Of a stretch of DNA of 64,000 bases, positions 38,220 through 48,606 are shown piece by piece (the stretch's first letter is position 1; each line of letters begins with the position of its first letter). The notes under the pieces were generated by a model. That model was not told the origin of the DNA. It saw nothing but the letters and a program-made list of their open reading frames with translations, and made no database searches. The DNA is from Pantoea sp. At-9b. GTDB lineage: Bacteria; Pseudomonadota; Gammaproteobacteria; Enterobacterales; Enterobacteriaceae. Position numbers and translations under genes: made by a program. The DNA is taken from assembly GCF_000175935.2 (NCBI RefSeq), contig NC_014837.1:558001-622000 (forward strand), given 5' to 3'.

Positions 38220-40358
38220 TTGCTGAACCCGATCGTACGCAAATTCCAATATGGTCAGCATACCGTCACGCTGGAAACTGGCATGATGGCACGCCAGGCC
38301 ACTGCTGCTGTGATGGTAAGCATGGACGACACCGCGGTTTTCGTAACCGTTGTTGGCCAGAAAAAAGCTAAACCCGGTCAGGACTTTTTCCCGCTGACCG
38401 TTAACTATCAGGAGCGTACCTACGCTGCTGGCCGTATCCCGGGTAGCTTCTTCCGTCGTGAAGGCCGTCCGAGCGAAGGCGAAACCCTGATCGCGCGTCT
38501 GATTGACCGCCCGGTTCGTCCGCTGTTCCCGGAAGGCTTCGTTAACGAAGTTCAGGTCATTGCGACCGTAGTTTCTGTTAACCCGCAGGTTAACCCGGAT
38601 ATCGTTGCGATGATCGGTGCGTCTGCCGCGCTGTCTCTGTCTGGTATCCCGTTCAATGGCCCAATTGGTGCGGCGCGCGTTGGTTACATCAATGATCAAT
38701 ACGTACTGAACCCAACTGCCGACGAAATCAAACAATCTCGTCTGGATCTGGTGGTTGCCGGTACGCAGAACGCCGTACTGATGGTGGAATCTGAAGCGGA
38801 TATCCTGACTGAAGATCAGATGCTGGGTGCGGTGGTATTTGGCCACGACCAACAGCAAGTGGTTATCGAAAACATCAACGCACTGGTTGCTGAAGCCGGT
38901 AAACCGCGTTGGGACTGGCAGCCAGAGCCGGCTAACGATCCACTGATTGCACGCGTTGCCGCACTGGCTGAAGCACGCATCAGCGATGCTTACCGCATCA
39001 CCGACAAGCAGGAGCGTTACGCTCAGGTTGGCGTTATCAAAGACGAAACCATTGCTGCGTTGCTGGCTGAAGACGAAACGCTGGATGACGCTGAAATCGG
39101 CGACATCGTACACAGCCTGGAAAAGAACGTGGTTCGTACCCGTATTCTGAACGGCGAACCGCGTATCGATGGCCGTGAAAAAGACATGATTCGTGGTCTG
39201 GACGTGCGCACGGGTGTGCTGCCGCGTACCCACGGTTCTTCGCTGTTCACCCGTGGTGAAACTCAGGCGCTGGTTACCGCGACTCTGGGTACTGCCCGTG
39301 ATGCGCAGAGCCTGGACGAGCTGATGGGTGAGCGCACCGACAGCTTCCTGTTCCACTACAACTTCCCTCCGTACTCGGTGGGTGAGACCGGTATGGTCGG
39401 TTCGCCGAAGCGTCGTGAAATTGGTCACGGTCGTCTGGCGAAACGCGGCGTGCTGGCGGTGATGCCGAAGCAGGAAGATTTCCCGTACACCGTGCGTGTG
39501 GTATCTGAAATCACTGAATCAAACGGTTCTTCTTCTATGGCTTCCGTGTGCGGTGCTTCTCTGGCGCTGATGGATGCGGGTGTGCCGATCAAAGCGGCCG
39601 TTGCCGGTATCGCGATGGGTCTGGTAAAAGAAGACGAAAAATTTGTCGTTCTGTCTGACATCCTGGGTGACGAAGATCACCTCGGCGACATGGACTTCAA
39701 AGTGGCCGGTAGCCGTGATGGTGTGACCGCGCTGCAGATGGATATTAAAATCGAAGGGATCACCCGCGAGATCATGCAGGTTGCTCTGAATCAGGCTAAG
39801 GGTGCACGTCTGCACATTCTGAGCGTGATGGAGCAGGCCATCAGCACGCCGCGTCAGGAGATCTCTGAATTCGCACCGCGCATTTACACCATCAAGATCA
39901 ATTCTGACAAGATCAAAGATGTGATCGGTAAAGGCGGTTCGGTCATCCGTGCGCTGACGGAAGAAACCGGTACTACCATTGAAATCGAAGATGATGGCAC
40001 CGTGAAAATCGCCGCGACCGATGGTCTGAAAGCGAAAGAAGCCATTCGCCGTATCGAAGAGATCACCGCAGAGATCGAAGTGGGCCGCGTTTACACCGGT
40101 AAAGTGACCCGCATCGTTGATTTCGGTGCCTTTGTTGCGATTGGCGGCGGCAAAGAAGGTCTGGTGCATATCTCTCAAATCGCTGACAAGCGCGTTGAGA
40201 AAGTGACCGACTATCTGCAGATGGGCCAGGAAGTTCCGGTTAAAGTACTGGAAGTGGACCGTCAGGGCCGTGTACGTCTGAGCATCAAAGAAGCGACAGA
40301 GCAGAAACCGCAGGCGATCGATACCACCGCTGCGACCGATGCACCTGACGCCGAGTAA
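38220..40358 (+). CDS. pnp: Polynucleotide phosphorylase
   Basis: PNPase degrades RNA phosphorolytically from the 3' end and is part of the degradosome. The 712 residues (E. coli 711) contain two RNase PH domains ([10 protein letters not shown]; the active-site region [18 protein letters not shown]), a KH domain ([17 protein letters not shown], about 560) and an S1 domain ([18 protein letters not shown], about 620-690). The start is TTG at 38220, as in E. coli, preceded by TTAAGGAC. The leader carries a processing hairpin. Confidence 0.97.
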   Translation: MLNPIVRKFQYGQHTVTLETGMMARQATAAVMVSMDDTAVFVTVVGQKKAKPGQDFFPLTVNYQERTYAAGRIPGSFFRREGRPSEGETLIARLIDRPVRPLFPEGFVNEVQVIATVVSVNPQVNPDIVAMIGASAALSLSGIPFNGPIGAARVGYINDQYVLNPTADEIKQSRLDLVVAGTQNAVLMVESEADILTEDQMLGAVVFGHDQQQVVIENINALVAEAGKPRWDWQPEPANDPLIARVAALAEARISDAYRITDKQERYAQVGVIKDETIAALLAEDETLDDAEIGDIVHSLEKNVVRTRILNGEPRIDGREKDMIRGLDVRTGVLPRTHGSSLFTRGETQALVTATLGTARDAQSLDELMGERTDSFLFHYNFPPYSVGETGMVGSPKRREIGHGRLAKRGVLAVMPKQEDFPYTVRVVSEITESNGSSSMASVCGASLALMDAGVPIKAAVAGIAMGLVKEDEKFVVLSDILGDEDHLGDMDFKVAGSRDGVTALQMDIKIEGITREIMQVALNQAKGARLHILSVMEQAISTPRQEISEFAPRIYTIKINSDKIKDVIGKGGSVIRALTEETGTTIEIEDDGTVKIAATDGLKAKEAIRRIEEITAEIEVGRVYTGKVTRIVDFGAFVAIGGGKEGLVHISQIADKRVEKVTDYLQMGQEVPVKVLEVDRQGRVRLSIKEATEQKPQAIDTTAATDAPDAE

Positions 40359-40373
40359 GCGTTGCCTGATTAG

Positions 40374-40412
40374 CCTCTCCCTGCCATTTGGCGGGGAGAG
40401 GTGTTTGTATCA
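40374..40412 (+). terminator. Hairpin after pnp
   Basis: CCTCTCCCTGCC and GGCGGGGAGAGG form a 12-base imperfect stem around ATTT, followed by the weakly T-rich TGTTTGTAT. It is a terminator or a 3' stabilising stem, before nlpI. Confidence 0.6.
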
Positions 40413-40490
40413 TCGCGAGGGCGGGAATCCTTGTGCACAGCAGGCGGATGACAGGATGGTTATCCCAATGTTTGTATTCGGGAGTGGGAA

Positions 40491-41375
40491 ATGAAGCCTT
40501 TTTTGCGCTGGTGTTTTGTTGCGACAGCTTTGACGCTGGCAGGATGCAGCAACTCCAATTGGCGTAAGAACGAAGTTCTGGCAGTACCTTTGCAGCCCAC
40601 ACTGCAGCAGGAAGTGATTTTGGCGCGAATGGAACAAATTCTTGCCAGTCGTGCCCTGACCGATGATGAACGCGCACAGCTATTATATGAGCGTGGAGTG
40701 TTGTATGATAGCTTAGGTCTGAGAGCATTAGCGCGGAACGATTTTTCGCAAGCGCTGTCTATCAGACCGGATATGCCTGAGGTGTTCAACTATCTCGGCA
40801 TATATTTAACGCAGGCAGGCAATTTTGATGCTGCCTATGAAGCGTTTGATTCTGTACTTGAGCTTGATCCAACTTACAACTATGCGCATTTAAACCGTGG
40901 TATCGCCCTCTATTACGGCGGTCGATACAAGTTAGCGCAAGATGATCTGCTGGCGTTTTATCAAGACGATCCTAATGATCCATTCCGTAGCTTGTGGCTC
41001 TACCTCGTTGAACGCGAGATGGATGTCGACAAAGCAAAAGTTTCGCTGAAACAGCGTTACGACAAAGCGGTTCGGGATCAATGGGGATGGAATATTGTCG
41101 AGTTCTACCTGGGCGACATCAGTGAAAAAACATTGATGGAACGTCTCAAGGCGGACGCAACGGATAACACCTCGCTCGCTGAACATCTCAGTGAAACCAA
41201 CTTCTATTTAGGTAAGCACTACCTAAGTCTGGGGGAGAAGGACGACGCGAAAGCGTTGTTCAAACTGGCGGTCGCCAACAACGTTAACAACTTTGTTGAA
41301 CACCGATACGCATTGTTGGAACTGGCGCAACTCGGCCAGGCACAAGACGATTTATCAGAATCTGACCAGCAATAG
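40491..41375 (+). CDS. nlpI: NlpI lipoprotein (TPR adaptor)
   Basis: NlpI is an outer-membrane lipoprotein that scaffolds peptidoglycan hydrolases and the Prc protease. The 294 residues equal E. coli NlpI. The signal peptide ends in lipobox LTLAGC with Cys19. TPR-like helical repeats follow (DRYD-type [32 protein letters not shown]). The next residues after Cys are SN, compatible with outer-membrane sorting. It lies between pnp and deaD, as in E. coli. Confidence 0.96.
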   Translation: MKPFLRWCFVATALTLAGCSNSNWRKNEVLAVPLQPTLQQEVILARMEQILASRALTDDERAQLLYERGVLYDSLGLRALARNDFSQALSIRPDMPEVFNYLGIYLTQAGNFDAAYEAFDSVLELDPTYNYAHLNRGIALYYGGRYKLAQDDLLAFYQDDPNDPFRSLWLYLVEREMDVDKAKVSLKQRYDKAVRDQWGWNIVEFYLGDISEKTLMERLKADATDNTSLAEHLSETNFYLGKHYLSLGEKDDAKALFKLAVANNVNNFVEHRYALLELAQLGQAQDDLSESDQQ

Positions 41376-41480
41376 CTGACGAACTTTTATTGCCTGAATT
41401 ACCCGTTAAGTCATCATCTTCCGGGATGAGGGCTTTTCTGTTCGTCGAAACTTCTAATTTGAGCCGGTTCACACTTTTCG

Positions 41481-41537
41481 ATGAAAATGACTGAAAATTT
41501 TCATGACGAGTTATGTAGACTGGCCGCCGCAATCTAA
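41481..41537 (+). CDS. yrbN: Small ORF upstream of deaD (YrbN-like)
   Basis: An 18-codon frame ([18 protein letters not shown]) ends 16 bases before the deaD ATG. E. coli has the small protein gene yrbN at this position, with a similar [10 protein letters not shown] segment as I recall it. Here the frame is shorter than the 26 residues of E. coli YrbN and does not overlap deaD. No strong ribosome site is visible. Position and peptide similarity are the only support. Confidence 0.45.
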   Translation: MKMTENFHDELCRLAAAI

Positions 41538-41553
41538 GAGGCACGTGTACTAC

Positions 41554-43476
41554 ATGACTGATATTCAAACCACTTTTGCTGATCTGGGCCTGAACGAATC
41601 CATCCTGTCTGCTCTTAACGACATGGGATACGTCAAGCCGTCACCGATCCAGGCTGAGTGCATTCCGCACCTGCTGGCTGGCCGTGACGTGCTGGGTATG
41701 GCACAGACCGGTAGTGGCAAAACTGCAGCATTCTCTTTGCCGCTGTTGAATAACATTGATCCAAATTTGAAAGCACCGCAGATTCTGGTGCTGGCACCGA
41801 CCCGTGAGCTGGCGGTGCAGGTTGCTGAAGCAGCGACCGAATTCTCTAAACATATGCGTGGCGTAAACGTCCTGGCCCTGTACGGCGGTCAGCGTTACGA
41901 CGTACAGCTGCGCGCACTGCGTCAGGGTCCACAGATTGTGGTGGGCACCCCGGGTCGTCTGCTCGACCACCTGAAACGCGGTACGCTTGATCTGTCTAAC
42001 CTGCGTGGTCTGGTGCTGGACGAAGCCGACGAAATGCTGCGCATGGGCTTCATTGAAGACGTCGAAACCATTATGGCGCAGATCCCGGAAGGTCATCAGA
42101 CCGCTCTGTTCTCTGCCACCATGCCAGAAGCGATTCGTCGTATTACCAAGCGTTTCATGAAAGATCCGCAGGAAGTGCGCATTCAGTCCAGCGTAACCAC
42201 TCGCCCGGACATCTCTCAGTCTTACTGGACCGCTTATGGTCGTAAAACTGACGCACTGGTTCGTTTCCTGGAAGCGGAAGACTTTGATGCGGCCATCATC
42301 TTCGTGCGTACCAAAAACGCAACGCTGGAAGTGGCTGAAGCGCTGGAGCGCAGCGGTTACAACAGCGCAGCGCTGAACGGTGACATGAACCAGGCACTGC
42401 GTGAGCAGACGCTGGAGCGTCTGAAAGATGGTCGTCTGGACATCCTGATCGCAACCGACGTTGCGGCCCGTGGTCTGGACGTTGAGCGTATCAGCCTGGT
42501 TGTTAACTACGACATCCCGATGGACGCAGAATCTTACGTTCACCGTATCGGTCGTACCGGTCGTGCTGGCCGTGCTGGTCGTGCGCTGCTGTTCGTTGAG
42601 AACCGTGAGCGTCGTCTGCTGCGTAACATCGAACGCACCATGAAGCTGACCATTCCTGAAGTTGAACTGCCGAATGCGGAGTTGCTGGGTGAGCGTCGTC
42701 TGGCTAAATTCGCGGCCAAAGTGCAGCAGCAGCTGGAAAGCAGCGATCTGGATATGTACCGTGCACTGCTGAGCAAAATGCAGCCGGAAGAAGATCTGGA
42801 TATGGAAACCCTGGCTGCCGCACTGCTGAAAATGGCACAGGGCGAACGTCCGCTGATTCTGCCGCCGGATGCACCGCGTCCGCAGCGTCGTGAGTTCCGC
42901 GATCGTGACGATCGTCGTGACAGCCGTGACAGCCGCGATTCACGTGGTCCGCGTGACAGCCGTGATGGCGACCGTCCGCGTCGTGAGCGTCGTGATGTCG
43001 GCGAAATGCAGCTGTACCGCATTGAAGTGGGCCGTGATGATGGTGTTGAAGTTCGTCATATCGTGGGCGCTATCGCTAACGAAGGTGATATCAGCAGCCG
43101 TTACATCGGTAACATCAAGCTGTTCGCTTCTCACTCCACTATCGAGCTGCCGAAAGGCATGCCGGGCGAAGTTCTGCAACACTTCACCCGCACGCGTATT
43201 CTGAACAAACCGATGAATATGCAGCTGCTGGGCGATGCACAGCCGTTTGAGCGCGGTGAGCGCAACGAACGTCGTGGCGGTGGTCGTGATTTCGGTGGTG
43301 AGCGTCGTGGCAACCGTGAAGGTGGCGCACCGCGTGAAGGTCGTGAAGGCGGCCGTCGCTTCTCTTCTGAACGTCGTGAAGGTGGCCGTGAAGGCGGACG
43401 TTTCAGCCGTGAAGGTAGCCGTGGTCCGCGTCGCGAAGAAGCAGGTGCATCAGCACCGCGTCGTCGTGACATCTAA
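41554..43476 (+). CDS. deaD: DeaD/CsdA, DEAD-box RNA helicase
   Basis: DeaD unwinds RNA in ribosome assembly and mRNA decay at low temperature. The 640 residues have the Q motif, AQTGSGKT (50-57), PTRELA, DEAD (155-158), SAT (186-188) and [11 protein letters not shown]. The DbpA-type RNA-binding domain (about 490-565) is followed by an Arg/Gly/Glu-rich repetitive tail ([15 protein letters not shown]). E. coli has 629 residues; the extra length is in the tail and the [13 protein letters not shown] linker. The ATG at 41554 is chosen over 41503. A long AT-rich leader precedes it. Confidence 0.97.
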   Translation: MTDIQTTFADLGLNESILSALNDMGYVKPSPIQAECIPHLLAGRDVLGMAQTGSGKTAAFSLPLLNNIDPNLKAPQILVLAPTRELAVQVAEAATEFSKHMRGVNVLALYGGQRYDVQLRALRQGPQIVVGTPGRLLDHLKRGTLDLSNLRGLVLDEADEMLRMGFIEDVETIMAQIPEGHQTALFSATMPEAIRRITKRFMKDPQEVRIQSSVTTRPDISQSYWTAYGRKTDALVRFLEAEDFDAAIIFVRTKNATLEVAEALERSGYNSAALNGDMNQALREQTLERLKDGRLDILIATDVAARGLDVERISLVVNYDIPMDAESYVHRIGRTGRAGRAGRALLFVENRERRLLRNIERTMKLTIPEVELPNAELLGERRLAKFAAKVQQQLESSDLDMYRALLSKMQPEEDLDMETLAAALLKMAQGERPLILPPDAPRPQRREFRDRDDRRDSRDSRDSRGPRDSRDGDRPRRERRDVGEMQLYRIEVGRDDGVEVRHIVGAIANEGDISSRYIGNIKLFASHSTIELPKGMPGEVLQHFTRTRILNKPMNMQLLGDAQPFERGERNERRGGGRDFGGERRGNREGGAPREGREGGRRFSSERREGGREGGRFSREGSRGPRREEAGASAPRRRDI

Positions 43477-43495
43477 GCGATAAACGCTGAATAAT

Positions 43496-43528
43496 AAAAT
43501 GGGATGCCTTGGCATCCCATTTTTTTTC
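43496..43528 (+). terminator. deaD terminator
   Basis: GGGATGCC (43501-43508) and GGCATCCC (43511-43518), extended by AAAAT/ATTTT pairs and a run of eight T. It probably also serves the convergent SDR gene, which ends at 43536. Confidence 0.85.
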
Positions 43529-43535
43529 TTCTTTC

Positions 43536-44282
43536 CTACACGCCACCAGCAATCAGCACCCGCTCGCCGCTGACATAGGCTGACTCCTCCGATGCGAGGA
43601 ACAGTGCGACCTGCGCCACATCCTCCGGCAAGCCAAAACGTCCCAGCGGGGTTGCCGCGATCAGCTGTGCTTTCAATTCCGGATGCATTTTCTTCGCCGC
43701 CAACAAACCTTCGGTCAGGATAATGCCTGGCGCCAGGGCATTGACGCGGATATTACGCGGCCCGAGTTCACGCGCCAGCCCCTGCGTCAGGGTATCGATG
43801 GCACCTTTGGTCGCGGCCCATAGCACCGAGCCCGGTGTGCTGCGTTGACTGTTCAGTGCACTCAGATTGATGATGCAACCGCCGCGTGACGGGAAATGAT
43901 GTGCCGCCTGCTGGCAAACCAGCAGCGTGCCGAGCAGGTTTACATTTAGCTGCTGCTGCATCTCGACGACGCTTAACGCGGTAAAATCACCATGATGAAA
44001 AATGCCCGCGTTGTTGACCACAATATCCGGTGCGCCGAATTGCTCAATACAGGTTGCAAAGAGCCGGGTGACATCGTTTTCACGTGAAATATCGGCCTGT
44101 ACGGCGATGGCATCGCTACCCAGGGCGCGGATATCCGTCACCACGTCAGCTGCGCCGACTTCATCCTGACGATAATTCACCACCACCCGGGCACCGGCCG
44201 CCGCGAAAGTCATGGCGATAGCGGCACCAATTCCTTTCGAAGCGCCCGTCACCAGCGCAATTTTGCCTTCAAGTGCTTTCAT
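43536..44282 (-). CDS. SDR-family oxidoreductase with Trp at the catalytic Tyr position
   Basis: A 248-residue short-chain dehydrogenase/reductase starting MKALEGKIALVTGASKGIG. It has the cofactor motif TGASKGIG (12-19), DI near residue 65, NNAG (90-93) and Ser141, all typical. The YxxxK motif reads WAATK, with Trp155 (codon TGG at 43818-43820) and Lys159 in SVLWAATKGAID. Loss of the Tyr acid/base would normally abolish classical SDR chemistry. The substrate is unknown. The ATG at 44282 follows GGTGGAGAG. It is divergent from an AraC-type regulator, which probably controls it. In E. coli mtr occupies this place after deaD. Confidence 0.88.
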   Translation of the reverse strand: MKALEGKIALVTGASKGIGAAIAMTFAAAGARVVVNYRQDEVGAADVVTDIRALGSDAIAVQADISRENDVTRLFATCIEQFGAPDIVVNNAGIFHHGDFTALSVVEMQQQLNVNLLGTLLVCQQAAHHFPSRGGCIINLSALNSQRSTPGSVLWAATKGAIDTLTQGLARELGPRNIRVNALAPGIILTEGLLAAKKMHPELKAQLIAATPLGRFGLPEDVAQVALFLASEESAYVSGERVLIAGGV

Positions 44283-44465
44283 TGTGTCTCTCCACCTGAG
44301 GTTTCGGGGAAGCATAAGAATGCGCTGTCCATACAATCTGGTGGTAGCGCAATCCTGCAAGCTTTTTGCACGATCCTGCAAATCTCCACCCCGGGGAGCA
44401 GGCGTGGCCGCCACGCCAGGTTAGAATGAGGATTCAACGATTTCTCATCGCGGAGCGCTCAACGC
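44283..44465. promoter_or_regulatory. SDR/AraC divergent intergenic region
   Basis: 183 bases between divergent starts. I see no clear promoter hexamers or palindromic operator, though the position implies both promoters and the regulator's binding site are here. Confidence 0.4.
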
Positions 44466-45380
44466 ATGATTCATCAGGAACAGTGGCAACAACTGGTTGC
44501 CATGATAGCCCGCCACGCCCCGGCTGATGGCCGCCACCACAGCGCTATCGATTTTCTCTCCTTTGGCCGCAGTTCGCGGCCAACCAGTCTGGCGCATGCT
44601 GCTACCTGGGCCAGCTTCGCACTGGTGGCACAGGGGCAGAAGGCACTGCGTATGGGCGATGATGTGATGCATTATGGCGCGGGTGATTTGCTGTTGGTGA
44701 CGCTGGATATGGCCGTGCAATCCTGCGTGGTGATGGCGACGCAAGAGAAGCCGAATCTGGGCGTTGGTATCACCATCAATGAAACACGTTTGATGCGCTA
44801 TCTGGAGCATTTCCCCTTGCATCAGGTTGGCACGACGGCAATGAATGAGCGCGGTATCACGGTGCATAAAGTGGCCCCGCCGTTAGTGGATGCCGTGATT
44901 CGTCTGATTGAGCTGCTGGATCAGCCCCAGGATATCGCGGCGCTGGCCCCGTTGATTGAACAGGAAATTTTTTACCGCTTGCTAACCGGGCCAGAGGGGC
45001 CGCGCATTCTGAATATGGCGCTGGCCGAAAGGCCGGGCAACAAAGTGGCGCGCGCGGCGCGCTGGCTGCGGGAAAACTTTCACCAGCCGCTGAAGATGGA
45101 TCAATTAGCCAGCAACGTGGGCATGAGCATTTCGTCGCTGCATCATCATTTCAAAGCCGTTACCGCCATGACGCCGATGCAATATCAAAAGCAGTTACGG
45201 CTGAATGAGGCGCGACGTTTGATGTTGATGGAAAAACTGGATGCCGGAACGGCAGGTTATCGCGTGGGATATCAAAGCGCTTCACAGTTCAGCCGTGAAT
45301 ACAGCCGCTTTTACGGGCAGTCGCCGGGGCGGGATATTCGTCAGATGGCGGTGGGTGCAGAAGCGTACCCACCGCAATAA
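44466..45380 (+). CDS. AraC-family regulator with AraC_N domain (YqhC-like)
   Basis: A 304-residue regulator. The N-terminal half (about 20-190) resembles the AraC-type N-terminal cupin-like domain found in YqhC (HAATWASFALVAQGQKAL, YGAGDLLLVTLD). The C-terminal half (about 205-295) has two helix-turn-helix motifs (MDQLASNVGMSISSLHHHF and AGYRVGYQSASQFSREYSRFYG). Such proteins often activate a divergent oxidoreductase gene, as YqhC does for yqhD in response to aldehydes; the SDR next door is the likely target by position. It ends 3 bases before the convergent yhbW-like gene. Confidence 0.88.
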   Translation: MIHQEQWQQLVAMIARHAPADGRHHSAIDFLSFGRSSRPTSLAHAATWASFALVAQGQKALRMGDDVMHYGAGDLLLVTLDMAVQSCVVMATQEKPNLGVGITINETRLMRYLEHFPLHQVGTTAMNERGITVHKVAPPLVDAVIRLIELLDQPQDIAALAPLIEQEIFYRLLTGPEGPRILNMALAERPGNKVARAARWLRENFHQPLKMDQLASNVGMSISSLHHHFKAVTAMTPMQYQKQLRLNEARRLMLMEKLDAGTAGYRVGYQSASQFSREYSRFYGQSPGRDIRQMAVGAEAYPPQ

Positions 45381-45383
45381 CGA

Positions 45384-46394
45384 TTACAGCGAGCGTGCGG
45401 CTTCCATCGCGATCGCGAAGGATCGCAAACGTGCCTGCGGATCAAAAATCTGGCCATTCACCATGATTTCATCCGCCTGAGTTTCACGCAGCAACGCCGT
45501 AAGGCCATGGCGCACTTTATCGCTATCGCCGACGATCGACATGCTCAGCGCCTGCTGCACGCCATACTGCTCGGACGGCGACCACAGATTATCCATATTC
45601 TCCACCGGCGCAGGGAGTGGGCCAGGCTTGCCACGACGCAGATTAATAAACTGCTGCTGCATCGAGGTGAACAGGAAGCGCGCATTACGTTCACTGTCGG
45701 CCGCAACGACGTTGACGCATACCATCGCGTAAGGTTTTTCCAGGCGTGCTGACGGCTGGAATTTCTCGCGGTACAGCTGCAATGCCTGGAACAGCAGGTC
45801 CGGGGCAAAGTGTGAAGCGAAGGCAAATGGCAAGCCAAGCTGTGCGGCTAACTGGGCGCTGTAAAGGCTGGAACCGAGCAGCCATACCGGGATTTTTGAG
45901 CACAGGCCAGGTACCGGTTGCACCGGTGGGCATTCACCGACTTCGGCGTCAAACCAGTTGATCAGTTCAACGACATCATCAGGGAAGCTATCGGCCTGCG
46001 CACTCGACAGATGGCGACGCAGCGCCAGCATGGTGCGCTGATCGGAACCCGGCGCACGACCCAGACCCAGATCAATACGACCCGGATAGAGCGATTCCAG
46101 GGTGCCAAACTGTTCGGCAATCACCAGTGGTGAATGGTTCGGCAACATAATGCCGCCGGAGCCGAGACGCAGGGTTTCAGTGTTGGCCGCCAGATAACCA
46201 ATCAACACGGAGGTGGCCGCACTGGCAATGCCGGTCATGTTGTGGTGCTCTGCTAACCAGTAGCGATGAAAGCCAAGGGCTTCAGCCTGACGGGCCAAAG
46301 CCAGCGAATTCTGGAACGCATCGCGTGGCGTTGAACCCTGTGGAATTGGAGCCAGATCCAGCACGGACAGGCGAACAGGTTTTTTATCAGACAT
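45384..46394 (-). CDS. yhbW: YhbW, luciferase-like flavin monooxygenase
   Basis: A bacterial luciferase-fold (LLM) flavoprotein of 336 residues, close to E. coli Yhb[53 protein letters not shown] and [13 protein letters not shown]. The substrate is not established. The ATG at 46394 (MSDKKPVRL) follows GGAG; the GTG two codons upstream is less likely. In E. coli it lies near mtr, yhbV and yhbU, and here it is in the same neighbourhood, convergent with the AraC gene. Confidence 0.93.
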   Translation of the reverse strand: MSDKKPVRLSVLDLAPIPQGSTPRDAFQNSLALARQAEALGFHRYWLAEHHNMTGIASAATSVLIGYLAANTETLRLGSGGIMLPNHSPLVIAEQFGTLESLYPGRIDLGLGRAPGSDQRTMLALRRHLSSAQADSFPDDVVELINWFDAEVGECPPVQPVPGLCSKIPVWLLGSSLYSAQLAAQLGLPFAFASHFAPDLLFQALQLYREKFQPSARLEKPYAMVCVNVVAADSERNARFLFTSMQQQFINLRRGKPGPLPAPVENMDNLWSPSEQYGVQQALSMSIVGDSDKVRHGLTALLRETQADEIMVNGQIFDPQARLRSFAIAMEAARSL

Positions 46395-46511
46395 GGGCAC
46401 TCCAAATAAGTATGGCGCAGGTGTTCATCAAACCTGCGCCATCCAGTATTACGCATCAGTACCCATATTAAAACTGCTAATAACCGCCGGAATATAGCCG
46501 GAACGTGCCTT

Positions 46512-47399
46512 TCAGCGGCTTGTAGTATCCAACGCCATACCGGCGAGGCGTCGCCAGTAGCCGTTGCTGTTACTGCCGCGTGCCACCATCAGGGGCGCTT
46601 CACCGGCTTCGTTGGCGCGGAAGCGATCCACATCCTCCAGCGTGCCTTCATCCTGCGGTGATAGACGCACAATGTCGACCCAGTTATGCATACCGGGCAG
46701 GTCATTGCCGAGGTTGTAGCAGTAGCCGCTCATGGTCTGAATACCGTTGAGCACGAACACTTGCTGGCCTTCCTGCGACAGCACGCGTCGGCCATTGGGA
46801 TAGTCAATACAGCAGGTCTGGCAATCATCTTTGGCGCGATTTTCCGAACGGGCAGTGAAGCAGCGAGCCGATAACGCCAGCGGCAGGTGGCCGTAACCCA
46901 GCACTTCTACCTCAAACCGGTCACGCACACCCGCCGCATCGCACTGCTGCAACAGCTGGATCAGCCAGTCGCGCGACATCTCGACCGGCATGCACCAGCG
47001 GGTCATCCCTTCCTGCAACAGCAACTGAAGCGTTTGCGCGTTATAGACGTTGAGCGTCGGGCCAGCGACAAACGGTAGCTGGCGTTCAGCCGCCATATTC
47101 ACCGTGCCGATATCATTGGCTTCAATCAGGAACTCGCCGTTTTCCACATAACGTCGTAACTCCTTCAACTCCGAGGGTGATTGCAGCAGCGCCAGAGTGC
47201 TGATGACCACCTGCTTGCCGTGTTGCGCCAACGCCCGGCCCATCTCCATCCATTGCGCGAAAGGGGGGGCGCGACGTTTGCTGCATACCGCTTCCCCCAG
47301 ATAAACGATTTCCGCGCTGGATTGCGCAGCACGTTGATAAAAGTTTTCCAGCTTGTCACTGGGCCAGTACCACAACACCGGTCCGATTGCGTATTTCAT
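46512..47399 (-). CDS. ubiV: UbiV, oxygen-independent ubiquinone hydroxylation factor
   Basis: UbiV works with UbiU as a [4Fe-4S] heterodimer that hydroxylates ubiquinone precursors without oxygen. The 295 residues belong to the U32 peptidase-like family and retain the four cluster cysteines at Cys39, Cys180, Cys193 and Cys197 (an extra Cys196 is adjacent). It starts 9 bases after the ubiU stop in a two-gene operon. Confidence 0.95.
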   Translation of the reverse strand: MKYAIGPVLWYWPSDKLENFYQRAAQSSAEIVYLGEAVCSKRRAPPFAQWMEMGRALAQHGKQVVISTLALLQSPSELKELRRYVENGEFLIEANDIGTVNMAAERQLPFVAGPTLNVYNAQTLQLLLQEGMTRWCMPVEMSRDWLIQLLQQCDAAGVRDRFEVEVLGYGHLPLALSARCFTARSENRAKDDCQTCCIDYPNGRRVLSQEGQQVFVLNGIQTMSGYCYNLGNDLPGMHNWVDIVRLSPQDEGTLEDVDRFRANEAGEAPLMVARGSNSNGYWRRLAGMALDTTSR

Positions 47400-47408
47400 G
47401 CTGACTCC

Positions 47409-48404
47409 TTACTGCCAGTCGCGATGGTAAGCGCCAAGCGTGGTCTGGCTGCCTTCAGAAAGTTCACCCAACGCCTGCATCCACGGGGCCTGCACGGCAA
47501 ACTGTTCTGGCGCGGCGATGCAACGATCAATCGCCTGACGCCACACTTTGGCGACCTGGGCCACGTAGGCCGGACTGCGCTGGCGACCTTCGATCTTCAC
47601 GGATGCCACACCGGTCCGCAGCAAATCCGGCAGCAGCGACAACGTATTCAGGCTGGTGGGTTCTTCCAGCACGTGATAACGCTGGTCGTCGACTTCATAG
47701 CGGCCTTTACACAGGGTGGGGTAGCCAGCGCTCTCATCAGGGCCGTAACGGTCAATCAGTACTTCATTAAGGCGAGACTCCATGCCATTGGGTGTCTGCT
47801 GCCAGCGCACGAATTTAGCGGGTGAGCAGGCTCCGGCACTGTTGGGGGATTCCCCGGTCAGCCATGAGGAGAGATAGCAGCGTCCCTCGGCCATGATGCA
47901 CAGGCTGCCAAACGCGAACACTTCCAGCGGGACCGGTGTGTCACGTGCCAGTTGTTTCACCTGATGTAGCGACAGCACGCGCGGCAGGACCACACGGTGC
48001 AACTGAAAATGGCGGTGATAAAAACGGATCGCTTCCAGATTGGTAGCCGAAGCCTGTACCGACAGATGGCGTTCAACCTGCGGATAATGCTTTGCCGCAT
48101 ATTCCAGCGTGGCGATATCGGCGAGAATCAGCGCATCCGCGCCATTTTGGGCGGCGATATCAATCGCCTGCTGCCAGCGGTTCATGCCATCGGGATGGGC
48201 AAAGGTGTTGATCGCCACATGCAGTTTGCGCCGATGCTGGTGCAAATAGCGCGCCGCTTCGGCCAGTTTTTTGTCGGTAAAATTAAGGCCAGCAAAGTGG
48301 CGGGCATTGGTATCGTCTTTCAGGCCGACATAAACGGCATCGGCGCCATGCTCCACCGCCGATTTCAGCGCGGGCAGATTCCCCGCCGGGCACAGCAGTT
48401 CCAT
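47409..48404 (-). CDS. ubiU: UbiU, oxygen-independent ubiquinone hydroxylation factor
   Basis: UbiU is the partner of UbiV in anaerobic ubiquinone synthesis. From the ATG at 48404 it has 331 residues, the E. coli length, starting MELLCPAGNLPALKSAV. The four cluster cysteines appear in SLCIMAEGRCYLSS, AGACSPAKF and TLCKGRY. GGAGGAAAATGT precedes the ATG; the frame upstream to 48452 is rejected. It is divergent from ubiT. Confidence 0.96.
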   Translation of the reverse strand: MELLCPAGNLPALKSAVEHGADAVYVGLKDDTNARHFAGLNFTDKKLAEAARYLHQHRRKLHVAINTFAHPDGMNRWQQAIDIAAQNGADALILADIATLEYAAKHYPQVERHLSVQASATNLEAIRFYHRHFQLHRVVLPRVLSLHQVKQLARDTPVPLEVFAFGSLCIMAEGRCYLSSWLTGESPNSAGACSPAKFVRWQQTPNGMESRLNEVLIDRYGPDESAGYPTLCKGRYEVDDQRYHVLEEPTSLNTLSLLPDLLRTGVASVKIEGRQRSPAYVAQVAKVWRQAIDRCIAAPEQFAVQAPWMQALGELSEGSQTTLGAYHRDWQ

Positions 48405-48606
48405 ACATTTTCCTCCCCCAGGTTCTGAACGGCGTTGAGTGTAGGTAAGCACTCGTCGCCGAATGTTGATTTAAGGCAGTGAAACGGCCAATGGTGATGC
48501 AGAGTGAAGATTTTTTGCACAACCAGACAGCGAATTCCTTGATCTCAGTGGATGCGAAGCCAAACGGATATGGCAGAATAGGTAAAATTTTCTAAAGGGA
48601 GTGCAG
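48405..48606. promoter_or_regulatory. ubiU/ubiT divergent intergenic region
   Basis: 202 bases without an ORF of note. In E. coli ubiUV and ubiT are activated by FNR. Two TTGAT half-sites are visible (48466-48470 and 48539-48543), but neither has a convincing ATCAA partner, so FNR control is plausible from family knowledge and not shown here. Confidence 0.3.

Noticed and set aside
38214..39428. 404-codon minus-strand frame opposite pnp
   Set aside because: Mirror of a highly codon-biased gene; the product is a low-complexity string with no motif.
43235..43480. Repeated CGTGAAGG units at the deaD 3' end
   Set aside because: They encode the Arg/Gly/Glu-rich tail typical of DeaD.
48466..48543. 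FNR sites between ubiU and ubiT
   Set aside because: Only TTGAT half-sites are present, with poor partners; recorded as weak in the intergenic entry.
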